Positions 38,645 to 47,802 of a stretch of DNA of 64,000 nt are shown here, piece after piece; within the stretch, counting starts at the first letter, position 1, and every line of letters begins with the position of its first letter. The notes below the pieces were generated by a model. That model searched no databases, was not told the DNA's origin, and saw nothing but the letters and a program-made list of their open reading frames with translations. This stretch comes from Cupriavidus sp. AU9028. Its GTDB lineage: Bacteria > Pseudomonadota > Gammaproteobacteria > Burkholderiales > Burkholderiaceae. The position numbers were made by a program, and so were the translations under genes. The DNA lies in the NCBI RefSeq assembly GCF_019795295.1, contig NZ_JAIMCG010000017.1:48585-112584 (forward strand). Direction: 5' to 3'.

Positions 38645-39316
38645 ATGACGCAACAACCGGAACAACTGCGCAAGCAGGGTTCTGCAAAGGACCCTGTCCA
38701 GTCGCCTGGGCAAACGCGCCCGGGCCAGCATGACGCGCGCGACCACGGCGCGCCACAGCGCGCGATCGACTCCGCCATCGTCACCGATCCCCTCGATTCC
38801 GCCGCGGACAGCGATTTTCGCGTCAGCCCCCGGGTCGAGGACTGGATCGGCGTGATCGTGATGGCGTTGCTGGTCTTCATCACCTTCGCCAATGTGGTGG
38901 TGCGCTACCTGACCGACGAATCCTTCGCCTGGACCGAGGAGTTCTCGGTCTTCCTGATGATCGTGCTGGCGCTGGTCGGCGGCAGCGCCGCGGTGGCACG
39001 CGATCGGCATATCCGCATCGAATTCTTCTTCGAACGAGGTAGCGAGGCCCGGCAACGCCGGCTGGCGATCCTCAGCGCGCTGGCGGTCGCCCTGATGTTC
39101 GCCGGGCTGGCGGTGCTCGGCGCCCGCGTGACCTGGGACGAGTACCAGTACGGCGAGACCTCGCCCGGCATCGGCGTGCCGAGCTGGTGGTACTCGATCT
39201 GGCTGCCGCTGCTGTCCGCCGGCATTGCGCTGCGCGCGCTTGGACTGGCGGCGCGCAACGTCCGCGCGCTGAAGGCGCTGCATGTGGCGGCGCAGACTGG
39301 CAGGGAGCGGGCATGA
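38645..39316 (+). CDS. TRAP transporter small permease, DctQ-type
   Basis: This 223-residue protein has four transmembrane helices from about residue 65 (GVIVMALLVFITFANVVVRYL onward). DctQ-typical ESFAWTEEFSVFLMIVLALVGGS is followed by RDRHIRIEFF. The N-terminal ~60 residues are polar and long for the family. The stop overlaps the dctM start (ATGA). It pairs with DctM to form a Na+-driven uptake system for organic acids. Confidence 0.92.
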   Translation: MTQQPEQLRKQGSAKDPVQSPGQTRPGQHDARDHGAPQRAIDSAIVTDPLDSAADSDFRVSPRVEDWIGVIVMALLVFITFANVVVRYLTDESFAWTEEFSVFLMIVLALVGGSAAVARDRHIRIEFFFERGSEARQRRLAILSALAVALMFAGLAVLGARVTWDEYQYGETSPGIGVPSWWYSIWLPLLSAGIALRALGLAARNVRALKALHVAAQTGRERA

Positions 39317-40617
39317 CGCTGATCGCCATCGTCCTGTTCGCCGTCTTCATCGTGCTGATGCTGCTGGGCGTGCCGATCGGCGTGGCGCTTGGCCTGGGCG
39401 GCGTCGCGGCCATCGGCCTGTCGAACCTGGACACGCAGATGTTCGGGCTGCTGGCCGGGCCGCAGAATTTCTACGCGGGGCTGGCCAAGTATCCGCTGCT
39501 GGCCATCCCCATGTTCGTGCTGGTCGGCTCGATCTTCGATCGTTCCGGTGTCGCGCAGCGTCTGGTGACGCTGGCCATCGCCGTGGTGGGACGCGGCCCG
39601 GGCATGCTGCCGCTGGTGGCCATCGTCGTGGCGATGTTCCTGGGCGGGATCTCCGGCTCCGGGCCGGCCAACGCCGCCGCCGTCGGCGGCGTGATGATCG
39701 CGGCGATGGCGCGCGCCGGCTATCCCGGCTCGTTCAGCGCCGCGGTGGTGGGCGCCGCGGCCGCGACCGACATCCTGATTCCGCCCTCGGTGGCGTTCAT
39801 CGTCTACAGCGTGCTGGTGCCCGGCGCCTCGGTGCCGGCGCTGTTTGCCGCCGGCATGATTCCCGGCGTGCTGGCCGGACTCGCGCTGATCGTGCCGGCG
39901 GTATGGCTGTCGCGCCGGCATGGCATGGGCGCGGCCGAAGCGTCGCTGCCGCGTCCGCCGTTCTGGCGCAGCCTGCGCGAGGCCGCCTGGGGCCTGTTCG
40001 CCCCGGTGCTGATTCTCGGCGGCATGCGCGCCGGCTGGTTCACCCCGACCGAGGCCGCCGTCGTCGCGGTCGTCTACGGTCTCTTCGTCGGCATGGTGGT
40101 GTACCGCACCATCGGCATGCGCGACCTGTTCGTGATCTTTCGCGAGGCCAGTGAAACCTCGGCGGTGATCCTGCTGGTAGTGGCGCTGGCCGGCATCTTC
40201 GCCTATGCGCTGTCCACGCTGGGCGTGATCGACCCGCTGGCGCAAGCCATCGCCAACTCCGGACTCGGCGAGTACGGCGTGCTCGCGCTGATCGTGCTGC
40301 TGTTGATCACCGTCGGCATGTTCCTCGACGGCATTTCCATCTTCCTGATCTTCGTGCCGCTGCTGCTGCCGATCGCCAATGCCTTCCAGTGGGACCCGGT
40401 GTGGTTCGGCGTGGTGCTGACGCTGAAGGTCGCGCTCGGCCAGTTCACGCCGCCGCTGGCGGTGAACCTGATGGTGTCGTGCCGGATCGCCCGCGTGCGG
40501 ATGGAAGAGACCGTGCCATGGGTGATCTGGATGCTGCTGGCGATGTTCGGTGCGATGGTCCTTGTGCTTGCCTATCCGCCGCTTGCCACGTGGCTGCCGG
40601 CCCGGCTCGGCTATTGA
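39313..40617 (+). CDS. TRAP transporter large permease, DctM-type
   Basis: This 434-residue protein has about 12 membrane helices and the family motifs FVLVGSIFDRSGVAQRL, MFLGGISGSGPANAAAVGG and ILIPPSVAFIVYSVL. It forms the transport channel with the DctQ protein. Its ATG overlaps the dctQ stop by 4 bp. The periplasmic binding protein follows 78 bp later, giving the order small permease, large permease, receptor. Confidence 0.95.
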   Translation: MTLIAIVLFAVFIVLMLLGVPIGVALGLGGVAAIGLSNLDTQMFGLLAGPQNFYAGLAKYPLLAIPMFVLVGSIFDRSGVAQRLVTLAIAVVGRGPGMLPLVAIVVAMFLGGISGSGPANAAAVGGVMIAAMARAGYPGSFSAAVVGAAAATDILIPPSVAFIVYSVLVPGASVPALFAAGMIPGVLAGLALIVPAVWLSRRHGMGAAEASLPRPPFWRSLREAAWGLFAPVLILGGMRAGWFTPTEAAVVAVVYGLFVGMVVYRTIGMRDLFVIFREASETSAVILLVVALAGIFAYALSTLGVIDPLAQAIANSGLGEYGVLALIVLLLITVGMFLDGISIFLIFVPLLLPIANAFQWDPVWFGVVLTLKVALGQFTPPLAVNLMVSCRIARVRMEETVPWVIWMLLAMFGAMVLVLAYPPLATWLPARLGY

Positions 40618-40695
40618 GCGTGGGCCCGCCGCAGGACCCCGGTCCATGCGGACCCAGTTGAAATAACGAACTCGATTCGAGAGGAGATGCAGACG

Positions 40696-41724
40696 ATGAA
40701 ACGCCGTGCCCTGATGCTGTCCGTGGCCGCCACCCTTGCCGCCGCGGCGCTTGCCCCGGCAAGCGCGGTCGCCCAGACCTACAAGTCCGAATACAAGATG
40801 TCGCTGGTGCTCGGTCCCGCGTTCCCGTGGGGCAAGGGTGGCGAGATCTGGGCCGACCTGGTGCGCCAGCGCACCAACGGCCGTATCAATATCAAGCTGT
40901 ATCCCGGCACGTCGCTGGTGGCCGGCGACCAGACCCGGGAGTTCTCGGCGATCCGGCAGGGCGTCATCGACATGGCGATCGGCTCGACCATCAACTGGTC
41001 GCCGCAGGTGCGCGAGCTGAACCTGTTCTCGCTGCCGTTCCTGATGCCCGACTACAAGGCGCTGGACGCGCTGACGCAGGGCGAGGTCGGCAAGTCGCTG
41101 TTCGAGCGGCTGGAGAAGGCCGGCGTGGTGCCGCTCGCCTGGGGCGAGAACGGCTTCCGTGAAGTGTCGAACTCGAAGCGCGAAATCCGCAAGCCGGAAG
41201 ACCTGAAGGGACTGAAGCTGCGGGTGGTGGGATCGCCGCTGTATATCGACACCTTCAACGCGCTGGGCGCCAACCCGACCCAGATGAGCTGGGCCGACGC
41301 ACAGCCGGCGATGGCCTCGGGCGCCGTCGATGGCCAGGAGAACCCGCAGTCGGTGTTCGCCGCGGCCAAGCTGTACACCGTGGGCCAGAAGTTCGTCACT
41401 ACCTGGGGCTATGTCGCCGACCCGCTGATCTTCGTCGTCAACAAGCAGGTGTGGGAGAGCTGGACGCCCGCCGACCGCGAGATCGTCCGCCAGGCCGCGC
41501 TGGACGCCGGCAAGCAGGAGACGGCGCTGGCCCGCAAGGGCCTGGCCGAGCCGGGCGCCCCCGCATGGAAGGAAATGGAGGCGCACGGCGTCAAGGTCAC
41601 GCATCTGTCGCCGGCCGAGCACGACGCTTTCCGCAAGGCAACGGCCAAGGTCTACGACAAGTGGAAGAAGCAGATCGGCACGGACCTGGTGACCAAGGCG
41701 GAAGCGGCGATCGCCAAGCGTTGA
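40696..41724 (+). CDS. TRAP transporter substrate-binding protein, DctP-type
   Basis: This 342-residue receptor has a Sec signal peptide (about residues 1-27, ending ASAVAQ) and the DctP motifs WADLVRQRTNGRINIKLYPG, PEDLKGLKLRVVGSP and SGAVDGQENP. The conserved Arg in KGLKLRV normally binds the ligand's carboxylate. The ATG at 40696 is preferred over 40687 because GAGGAG is then correctly spaced. Fatty-acid-type neighbours (SDR, thioesterase, ETF-QO) hint at an organic-acid ligand, but it cannot be named. Confidence 0.94.
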   Translation: MKRRALMLSVAATLAAAALAPASAVAQTYKSEYKMSLVLGPAFPWGKGGEIWADLVRQRTNGRINIKLYPGTSLVAGDQTREFSAIRQGVIDMAIGSTINWSPQVRELNLFSLPFLMPDYKALDALTQGEVGKSLFERLEKAGVVPLAWGENGFREVSNSKREIRKPEDLKGLKLRVVGSPLYIDTFNALGANPTQMSWADAQPAMASGAVDGQENPQSVFAAAKLYTVGQKFVTTWGYVADPLIFVVNKQVWESWTPADREIVRQAALDAGKQETALARKGLAEPGAPAWKEMEAHGVKVTHLSPAEHDAFRKATAKVYDKWKKQIGTDLVTKAEAAIAKR

Positions 41725-41812
41725 TCCGTTGACGGGGGCGAAGGCCGGCTGCCTGTTTCGCCGGCCCTCGCCGCCGTTGCCTTGCCTGACCAACCACTGC
41801 GCCGGAGATCCG

Positions 41813-42214
41813 ATGAAGCATGTCTTCACGCTGCGCATGCCCATTCGCTGGGGCGACATGGACGCGATGGGCCATGTCAACAACACCATCTATTTCCGCT
41901 ATCTCGAACAGGCCCGGATCGAATGGTTCGAATCGCTGGGTTGCTCGGGCCGCGACGAGCACGGCCACGGGCCGGTCATCGTCAACGCGCACATGAACTT
42001 TCGCCGCCAGCTGCGCTATCCCGGCGAGGTGGAACTACGGCTCTACGCCGGCGCACCGGGACGCAGCAGCTTCGAGACCCGCACCGAGATCCTCCGTACC
42101 GACGAGCCGGACGTCGTCTTCGCCGATGGTGGGGCGAAGGTCGTCTGGTGCAGCTACGAGGAAGAGAAGTCGGTGCCGTTGCCGGGGGCGATCCGGGAAT
42201 TGATGGAGGGATAG
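41813..42214 (+). CDS. Acyl-CoA thioesterase, 4HBT/YbgC type
   Basis: This 133-residue hot-dog-fold thioesterase has the catalytic signature WGDMDAMGHVNNTIYFRYLEQARIEWF (Asp near residue 17). GGAG lies five bases before the ATG. It follows the TRAP receptor by 88 bp and may hydrolyse the CoA ester of the imported acid or a derivative. Confidence 0.92.
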   Translation: MKHVFTLRMPIRWGDMDAMGHVNNTIYFRYLEQARIEWFESLGCSGRDEHGHGPVIVNAHMNFRRQLRYPGEVELRLYAGAPGRSSFETRTEILRTDEPDVVFADGGAKVVWCSYEEEKSVPLPGAIRELMEG

Positions 42215-42261
42215 GTTTCAGGCAAGCTCGGGCGGATCGGTCTGCCGTCCCGAGGCCGGTG

Positions 42262-42291
42262 TTCTTAACAATTTCGTCACGATGTTAAGAA
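42262..42291. promoter_or_regulatory. 9-bp inverted repeat, candidate operator
   Basis: TTCTTAACA-N12-TGTTAAGAA is a perfect inverted repeat in the gap before the hypothetical gene at 42375. The spacer also contains TCGT-C-ACGA. The AT-rich arms stand out in this GC-rich DNA. Confidence 0.6.
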
Positions 42292-42374
42292 TCGATAGGT
42301 TTTCGGAAGTCCTGGTATTCGATGTGCGTTGAGGGGCGGAAACTCGCGGCCTGGTCTTCCGCGACTGCCTGCTC

Positions 42375-42944
42375 ATGTACCACTACATTACCCCTGCGTT
42401 GCTTGCCCACCTGTTTGCGGACACGCCGAAGAAGGATGCCGCTGATGCCGCTCACGCGGCCATCACGCAGCCAATGACCGCTGGCGAAACGGGAATCGAG
42501 GTGATCGGTATCGCGCTTGGCCTGCTGCGCTTCGTCGTTTTTTTCGCCAGCGCCCTGGTCTACGCTGGCGGCAATCGGCAGTGGGTACAGGAGACGGCGG
42601 ACGGATGGGCGAACGGCTTCACGCCTGCTGCTTCCGGGCGGCTCGTCAAGTTCATGCGAGCCGAAGCCGATGGCGAAACCATGTTCGACGCGCGGTACTG
42701 GCCATTGCCCAATCCGAATATGGTTTGGCGATTTGCGGATCTGCTCGGGAGGGCACTCGCCGTTCACGCCGGCGCCTTTCCCGACGTGCCACAATACTTC
42801 TACCTACCGCAGACCGGCCAGCTGGAACGCCTCTATGCGCGCGTAGGCAAACGCTTCGAAAGCGGGTCCTACGGCGTGACGTTCCGTTGTGTCATCAGGC
42901 CTGCTCAGCAAACCGGAGGGTTCCATGGGTATGAGCGTACGTAA
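42375..42944 (+). CDS. Hypothetical protein
   Basis: This 189-residue protein is not recognised. It begins MYHYITPALLAHLF and has one hydrophobic stretch at about residues 48-65 (GIALGLLRFVVFFASALVYA), then a soluble region with several Trp/Tyr/Phe (ARYWPLPNPNMVWRF, QYFYLPQTGQLERLY). No SD is obvious. The next small gene overlaps its 3' end by 20 bp, so the two are probably a unit. An inverted repeat lies upstream. Confidence 0.6.
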   Translation: MYHYITPALLAHLFADTPKKDAADAAHAAITQPMTAGETGIEVIGIALGLLRFVVFFASALVYAGGNRQWVQETADGWANGFTPAASGRLVKFMRAEADGETMFDARYWPLPNPNMVWRFADLLGRALAVHAGAFPDVPQYFYLPQTGQLERLYARVGKRFESGSYGVTFRCVIRPAQQTGGFHGYERT

Positions 42945-43158
42945 GCAGGTGCATTCCCGGCTTGAGCCCGCGGCCAGGCCGGCCAAGGAACCGCGGCCGG
43001 AGATCATCGCCTTGCACAAGCGGGGCATGCAGGTGTTGCTTGGCAGTATCGAACGAGGCTGGGCGAAGCAGCCCGCCGCGATTCGGCCCGTCGGCATCGC
43101 GTATTCCAGCGAGCTGCCCGCCGCGCTCGTGGCTCCGGGTCCTGTGCGCAGGCGATAA
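42925..43158 (+). CDS. Hypothetical small basic protein
   Basis: This 77-residue protein is not recognised. It is Arg/Pro/Ala-rich, with a central helical segment (EIIALHKRGMQVLLGSIERGW). The start has a strong GGAGGG SD four bases upstream; a second ATG at 42931 is possible. It overlaps the preceding hypothetical gene by 20 bp, so the two may be translated together. A hairpin terminator follows 35 bp after the stop. Confidence 0.6.
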   Translation: MGMSVRKQVHSRLEPAARPAKEPRPEIIALHKRGMQVLLGSIERGWAKQPAAIRPVGIAYSSELPAALVAPGPVRRR

Positions 43159-43193
43159 GGCGGGCCCTTGTCCCCGGGAACCAGGGAGCAAAG

Positions 43194-43217
43194 AGGCCTC
43201 CGCAAGGAGGCCTGTTT
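43194..43217 (+). terminator. Hairpin terminator after the small hypothetical pair
   Basis: AGGCCTCC-GCAA-GGAGGCCT is a perfect 8-bp stem with a GCAA loop, followed by GTTT. Confidence 0.7.
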
Positions 43218-43262
43218 CGTCAGCAATGGAACGCGCCGGCCGCGTTCAGCACAAGGGCAGAA

Positions 43263-43727
43263 TCACGCCCCATGCCACGGCAGCCCGCGCACGCACCAGC
43301 CCTCGACCGTCTTGCGGTGGTGCTCGGTGTCGCGGGCGCCTTCGAACCCTTCCAGCACGTCCATCGCCAACTGGTAGCCAGCCTGCGTCGCGACGCGCGC
43401 CGCGTGCTTGGAGCGTGCGGCACTGCGGCACAGGAACAGGACCGGGGCGTCCTTGGGCACGCGTGCCTGCAGCTCTTCGACGAAGCGCGGATTCTGCTGG
43501 CCGCCCGGGTAGCTCGACCATTCGACGTGGACCATCTTCTCTTCCGGCAGCGCCGGGCCGCCGACCCAGTCCAGCTCGGCCTGGGTGCGCACATCCACCA
43601 GCACGGCCTTTGGATCGGCCTGCAGCAGGTCCCACGCCTGTTGGGGCGTCAGGGCGCCGTAGTAGGGCAATTGGTCCTGTTGCTGGCGCGCATTGGCGGC
43701 CTGGAGCAGTTCGTCTCGTGTGGTCAT
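43263..43727 (-). CDS. Rhodanese-domain protein
   Basis: This 154-residue single-domain rhodanese has the active-site loop CRSAARS (Cys100). The fold marker AVLVDVRTQAELDWVGGP lies at residues 41-58. It may carry a persulfide sulfur for transfer; the acceptor is unknown. It is transcribed away from glnA across a long regulatory gap. Confidence 0.9.
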   Translation of the reverse strand: MTTRDELLQAANARQQQDQLPYYGALTPQQAWDLLQADPKAVLVDVRTQAELDWVGGPALPEEKMVHVEWSSYPGGQQNPRFVEELQARVPKDAPVLFLCRSAARSKHAARVATQAGYQLAMDVLEGFEGARDTEHHRKTVEGWCVRGLPWHGA

Positions 43728-43894
43728 CGGCGGGTCATCGAAGGTTGGGACACTCCCGCCCCGGGAGGCATCGGGAAGCCGGCGCGACGGAGGGCGGGTG
43801 GAGGGGCATTTTACTCCCGCCAGTGGGACGGTCGAACGACGACTTGCAGCGCGGGGACATCCTGTGCCCGAGAATGGTGCCGCTGCGGGTTTGG

Positions 43895-43911
43895 TGCACC
43901 AACAAGGTGCG
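43895..43911. promoter_or_regulatory. NtrC binding site upstream of glnA
   Basis: TGCACC-N5-GGTGCG closely matches the NtrC consensus (TGCACC-N5-GGTGCA). It lies about 350 bp upstream of the sigma-54 promoter, an enhancer-like distance. Confidence 0.7.
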
Positions 43912-44186
43912 ATGAAGAATCAAATGCACTGACTCTGTGCGCGGCTTTCTGCCAGCTTGCGCGCCTGTGTTTCGGTCGATGGGCCTCAAGCGTCACCCGC
44001 ATGACAGCTCTTGGCACACACCGACAGGCGCTTCGCCTGCGTTCGAGGGCCACCAAAGACCAGAGCCCGGGAGAGGCATTGGCAAGCGACGTAGCGACCG
44101 CAAATGCGCCACAGCGGTGCCGGCGCTTGTTCTGGCAGGGTTGCACCGGTTCCGGGACACCCGGCGAAAGGTCGGCACATGCCCGT

Positions 44187-44232
44187 TGACAGGGCGTGCG
44201 GACCTACCCACCCCGGCTGACACGCCCTGTCA
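44187..44232. promoter_or_regulatory. 12-bp perfect inverted repeat just upstream of the glnA promoter
   Basis: TGACAGGGCGTG (44187-44198) and CACGCCCTGTCA (44221-44232) are exact inverted arms separated by 22 bp. They end 22 bp before the sigma-54 element. Their role is unknown. Confidence 0.7.
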
Positions 44233-44254
44233 TGGGGCGCACGTAGGAATTGTC

Positions 44255-44270
44255 TGGCACGCAATCTGCT
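44255..44270 (+). promoter_or_regulatory. Sigma-54 promoter of glnA
   Basis: TGGCACGCAATCTGCT has the invariant GG (44256-57) and GC (44268-69) separated by 10 bp and the TGGCACG half intact. It lies about 110 bp before the glnA start. Confidence 0.85.
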
Positions 44271-44377
44271 AACATCGTCCGTCCCTTTGATGGCCGGTTG
44301 CCCAAGGCGCATGACTCGCGCGGCGGCTGGCGAAGAATGGCATTCACTGACTCAAGCCGAATTACCAGGAGAAAGGC

Positions 44378-45793
44378 ATGGCGCAGAGCGTTGCAGATGT
44401 GATGAAGCTGGTGCAGGAGAACGACGTCAAGTTTGTCGACTTCCGTTTCACCGACACCAAGGGCAAGGAACAGCACGTGTCCGTGCCGACCTCGCACTTC
44501 GGTGAAGACAAGTTCGAAAGTGGCCATGCTTTCGACGGCTCGTCCATCGCTGGCTGGAAGGGCATCGAAGCCTCCGACATGCTGCTGATGCCGGACCCGA
44601 ACACCGCCCATATCGATCCGTTCTACGAAGAGCCCACGCTGGTGCTGACCTGCGACGTGGTGGAGCCGTCGGACGGCAAGGGCTACGACCGCGATCCGCG
44701 TTCGATCGCCAAGCGCGCCGAAGCCTATCTGAAGAGCACCGGCCTGGGCGATACCGCCTTCTTCGGTCCGGAGCCCGAGTTCTTCATCTTCGACGGCGTG
44801 ACCTGGAACGTCGACATGCAGGGCTGCTTCGTCAAGATCCACTCGGAAGAGGCGCCGTGGTCGTCGTCGCGCGAATTCGAACACGGCAACAGCGGTCACC
44901 GTCCGGGCAAGAAGGGCGGCTACTTCCCGGTCGCACCGATCGACACCTTCCAGGACATGCGTTCGGAAATGTGCCTGATCCTCGAATCGCTGGGCATCCC
45001 GGTTGAAGTGCACCACCACGAAGTGGCGGGCCAGGGCCAGAACGAGATCGGCACCAAGTTCAGCACGCTGGTGCAGCGCGCCGACTGGACCCAGCTGCAG
45101 AAGTACGTGATCCAGAACGTTGCGCACACCTACGGCAAGACGGCGACTTTCATGCCGAAGCCGGTGGTGGGCGACAACGGCTCGGGCATGCACGTGCACC
45201 AGTCGATCTGGAAGGACGGCCAGAACCTGTTCGCGGGCAACGGCTACGCCGGCCTGTCCGACTTCGCGCTGTACTACATCGGCGGCATCATCAAGCATGC
45301 GCGCGCGCTGAATGCGCTGACCAATCCGGGCACGAACTCGTACAAGCGTCTGGTGCCGGGCTTCGAAGCGCCGGTGAAGCTGGCCTACTCGGCCCGCAAC
45401 CGTTCGGCTTCGATCCGCATCCCGTATGTGGCCAACCCGAAGGGCCGCCGCATCGAGACCCGCTTCCCGGATCCGCTGATGAACCCGTACCTGGGCTTCT
45501 CGGCGCTGATGATGGCCGGTCTGGACGGCGTGCAGAACAAGATTCACCCGGGCGAAGCCGCGGACAAGAACCTGTACGACCTGCCGCCGGAAGAAGACGC
45601 GAAGATCCCGACCGTGTGCGCGAGCCTGGATCAGGCCCTCGAGCACCTGGACCAGGACCGCGAGTTCCTGACCCGTGGCGGTGTGTTCACCAACTCGATG
45701 ATCGATGCCTACATCGAACTGAAGATGGAGGAAGTCACGCGCTTCCGCATGACCACCCATCCGATCGAGTTCGAGATGTACTACTCGCTGTAA
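44378..45793 (+). CDS. glnA: Glutamine synthetase, type I
   Basis: This 471-residue GSI makes glutamine from glutamate, ammonia and ATP. Markers are [50 protein letters not shown] and [11 protein letters not shown]. The adenylylation tyrosine is present in KNLYDLP (about Tyr400), so it is likely controlled by GlnE. A GGAGAAAGG SD precedes the ATG. Transcription from a sigma-54 promoter under the downstream-encoded GlnL/GlnG pair is expected. Confidence 0.98.
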   Translation: MAQSVADVMKLVQENDVKFVDFRFTDTKGKEQHVSVPTSHFGEDKFESGHAFDGSSIAGWKGIEASDMLLMPDPNTAHIDPFYEEPTLVLTCDVVEPSDGKGYDRDPRSIAKRAEAYLKSTGLGDTAFFGPEPEFFIFDGVTWNVDMQGCFVKIHSEEAPWSSSREFEHGNSGHRPGKKGGYFPVAPIDTFQDMRSEMCLILESLGIPVEVHHHEVAGQGQNEIGTKFSTLVQRADWTQLQKYVIQNVAHTYGKTATFMPKPVVGDNGSGMHVHQSIWKDGQNLFAGNGYAGLSDFALYYIGGIIKHARALNALTNPGTNSYKRLVPGFEAPVKLAYSARNRSASIRIPYVANPKGRRIETRFPDPLMNPYLGFSALMMAGLDGVQNKIHPGEAADKNLYDLPPEEDAKIPTVCASLDQALEHLDQDREFLTRGGVFTNSMIDAYIELKMEEVTRFRMTTHPIEFEMYYSL

Positions 45794-45846
45794 TCGCCGA
45801 CGGTTGCCGGGCGCGTGCCGGGCAACCGGCGGTTGCATTGCACTGC

Positions 45847-45877
45847 AAGGGGGCGGCTTCGGCTGTCCCTTTTTGTT
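45847..45877 (+). terminator. Terminator after glnA
   Basis: AAGGG...CCCTT and GCGGC/GCTGT arms (two G-T pairs) enclose a TTCG tetraloop, followed by a T-run. It separates glnA from the downstream small gene and glnLG, which may need their own promoter (a -10-like TAGAAT lies at 45888-45893). Confidence 0.8.
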
Positions 45878-45932
45878 TGCCTCGCTAGAATTGGGCTCTT
45901 CCCAGTCGTCCGGAACCGTACCCGTTCGAGCC

Positions 45933-46574
45933 ATGTCCGTCGCAGTCCGCATCCGCAAGATTCGCAAGATCCGCAAGTCGACCCACGAAGCCGGCGTCGG
46001 CACGGCGCACAGCGCTGGTGCCCCGTTTCTGGTGCGCGGGGCCCAATTGTTGTGCGCGCTGGCGTGCCTGGGCGCGGTGGACCCCGCGCTGGACGGGCGC
46101 CTGAGCGTGGTGCCGGCACGGGCCTCGACGATCTGGCTGTGCGAAGGTCCCGGCAACGTGCCGGAATACCGCAACGACAGCGCGGGCAAGGGTTGCCGGC
46201 GGCTGGACATGCCGGAGGTGGTGTCCGTGCCCGGCGGGTCCCGCGTCCCCGGCGCGGCGCGCTCGGGCGGCGGTTCGGCAGGCGCGGTGAACGGCGGCAG
46301 GCGCGACGCGCCGGCGGCGGCGGGGTTTCCCCGCATCGATGCCGCGACGCAGCGGCTGCGGGACAACGACCGTCGCGCGGTGCTGGAGCACGAACTCGAT
46401 GCCGAGCAGGCGCGGCTGGCCCAATTGCGCGCCCGCGCGATCGGGCTGGCGGGGCAGCAGGGTGGGCAGGGCAACGGCAACGGTGAATCCCTGCAGGCGC
46501 TGCGCGAGGACATCGGGCGCGCCGAGGCCAATTCCGCCGCGCTGCGGCGAGAACTGGCCAATCTCAGAGACTGA
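45933..46574 (+). CDS. Conserved hypothetical exported/envelope protein between glnA and glnL
   Basis: This 213-residue protein has a basic N-terminus with direct repeats (RIRKIRKIRKS) and a hydrophobic helix (FLVRGAQLLCALACLGAV, about 29-46). A short DUF4124-like segment follows (STIWLCEGPGNVPEYRNDSAGKGC), then a Gly/Ser-rich linker and a C-terminal coiled coil (about 130-213). It sits between glnA and glnL, a position where similar short proteins occur in related genera. A link to nitrogen control is not shown. Confidence 0.7.
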   Translation: MSVAVRIRKIRKIRKSTHEAGVGTAHSAGAPFLVRGAQLLCALACLGAVDPALDGRLSVVPARASTIWLCEGPGNVPEYRNDSAGKGCRRLDMPEVVSVPGGSRVPGAARSGGGSAGAVNGGRRDAPAAAGFPRIDAATQRLRDNDRRAVLEHELDAEQARLAQLRARAIGLAGQQGGQGNGNGESLQALREDIGRAEANSAALRRELANLRD

Positions 46575-46591
46575 ATCGAAAGGACAGCAGC

Positions 46592-47731
46592 ATGCGTCGG
46601 CTTATTCGCAGCGTTTCTCGCAAGGTAGGAGGCGCGGACCGCAACCCGGCCGGCGACGAGGTCGGCGTCAACATCGCGCCGTTCTGCCCGGGCCTGGACA
46701 TGATGCCGAACCCGGTGCTGCTGGTGCGCCAGCCCGGCATGCGGGTGGTGTTCGCCAACCCGGCGGCGGAAGCCAGCTTCGGGCTGTCGCGCAAGACGAT
46801 GCAGGAGCAGTCGCTGGACCAGCTGTTCAGCGGCGCCGAGGAACTGGACGGCATGATCGACTCGGTACTGACGCGCCATGTCGATGCGCGGCGCCAGGAT
46901 GTGGTGCTGCAGCCGGCGCAGCGCGAGCCGATGCACGCGCATGTGGTGATCGGCAGTATCGATGGCGTGCCCGGCGTGGCGCTGGTCGAGGTGTTGCCCA
47001 ACGAGCAGAAGGTGCGCAGCGAGCGCGAGGAGCGGATCCTCGACCTGACCTCGGCCAACAAGGAGCTGATCCGCAATCTCGCGCACGAGATCAAGAACCC
47101 GCTGGGCGGCATCCGTGGCGCCGCCCAGCTGCTCGAATTCGAATTGCCCGAGCGCGGGCTGCGCGAGTACACGCAGGTCATCATCAAGGAGTCGGACCGG
47201 CTGCAGACGCTGGTGGACCGGCTGCTGGAGCCGCACCGTCATCCGCATATCGTCGGCGAGCTGAATATCCACGAGGTGCTGGAGCGCGTGCGCTCGGTGG
47301 TGCTGGCCGAGTTTCCGAGCGGCCTCGAGATCGTGCGGGACTATGACGCGAGCCTGCCGGAGCTGTGCGGGGACATGGAGCAGCTGATCCAGGCGGTGCT
47401 CAACATCGTCCATAACGCGGCGCAGGCATTGTCCGAGCGAATCGCCCGCGGCGATGCGCAGATCGTACTCAGAACGCGCGTCGCACGGCAGGTCACGATC
47501 GCGAAAAAACTGGTCAAGCTGGCATTGGACTTGCATGTGATCGACAACGGTCCGGGAATCCCCGAGGACATCCGCGAACGCATCTTTTACCCCCTTGTTT
47601 CAGGGCGCGATGGCGGTAGCGGACTCGGTCTCACACTCGCGCAAACCTTCGTGCAGCAGCATGAGGGCTTGATCGAATGCGAGAGCCGGCCGGGCTGCAC
47701 CGACTTCCGCATCCTGCTTCCACTGCGCTAA
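46592..47731 (+). CDS. glnL: Nitrogen-regulation sensor kinase NtrB
   Basis: This 379-residue soluble histidine kinase phosphorylates NtrC when nitrogen is low and acts as a phosphatase when bound by PII. A PAS-like domain (about 30-130) is followed by the H-box LAHEIKNPLGGIRGAAQLLE (His165) and an HATPase domain. The latter shows the N-box (VLNIVHNAAQAL) and G-boxes (DNGPGIP and GRDGGSGLGL). AAAGGA lies eight bases upstream. It ends 71 bp before glnG. Confidence 0.96.
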   Translation: MRRLIRSVSRKVGGADRNPAGDEVGVNIAPFCPGLDMMPNPVLLVRQPGMRVVFANPAAEASFGLSRKTMQEQSLDQLFSGAEELDGMIDSVLTRHVDARRQDVVLQPAQREPMHAHVVIGSIDGVPGVALVEVLPNEQKVRSEREERILDLTSANKELIRNLAHEIKNPLGGIRGAAQLLEFELPERGLREYTQVIIKESDRLQTLVDRLLEPHRHPHIVGELNIHEVLERVRSVVLAEFPSGLEIVRDYDASLPELCGDMEQLIQAVLNIVHNAAQALSERIARGDAQIVLRTRVARQVTIAKKLVKLALDLHVIDNGPGIPEDIRERIFYPLVSGRDGGSGLGLTLAQTFVQQHEGLIECESRPGCTDFRILLPLR

Positions 47732-47802
47732 CGCCTGACCCGCGCGCGACGGATCGCGGCCCAACGAATCACCGAGCATCAACGAGCAGACAAGCGACGC
47801 AC

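Noticed and set aside
42273-42306. Two TTCG motifs near the 42262 inverted repeat
   Set aside because: They are 25 bp apart, not the 15-16 bp of a hrp or PIP box.
44142-44158. Second NtrC site upstream of glnA
   Set aside because: TGCACC is present but the other half (CGGGAC) does not match.
44204-47536. A long minus-strand open frame opposite glnA and glnL
   Set aside because: It mirrors codon bias of the sense genes; the sense products are unambiguous.
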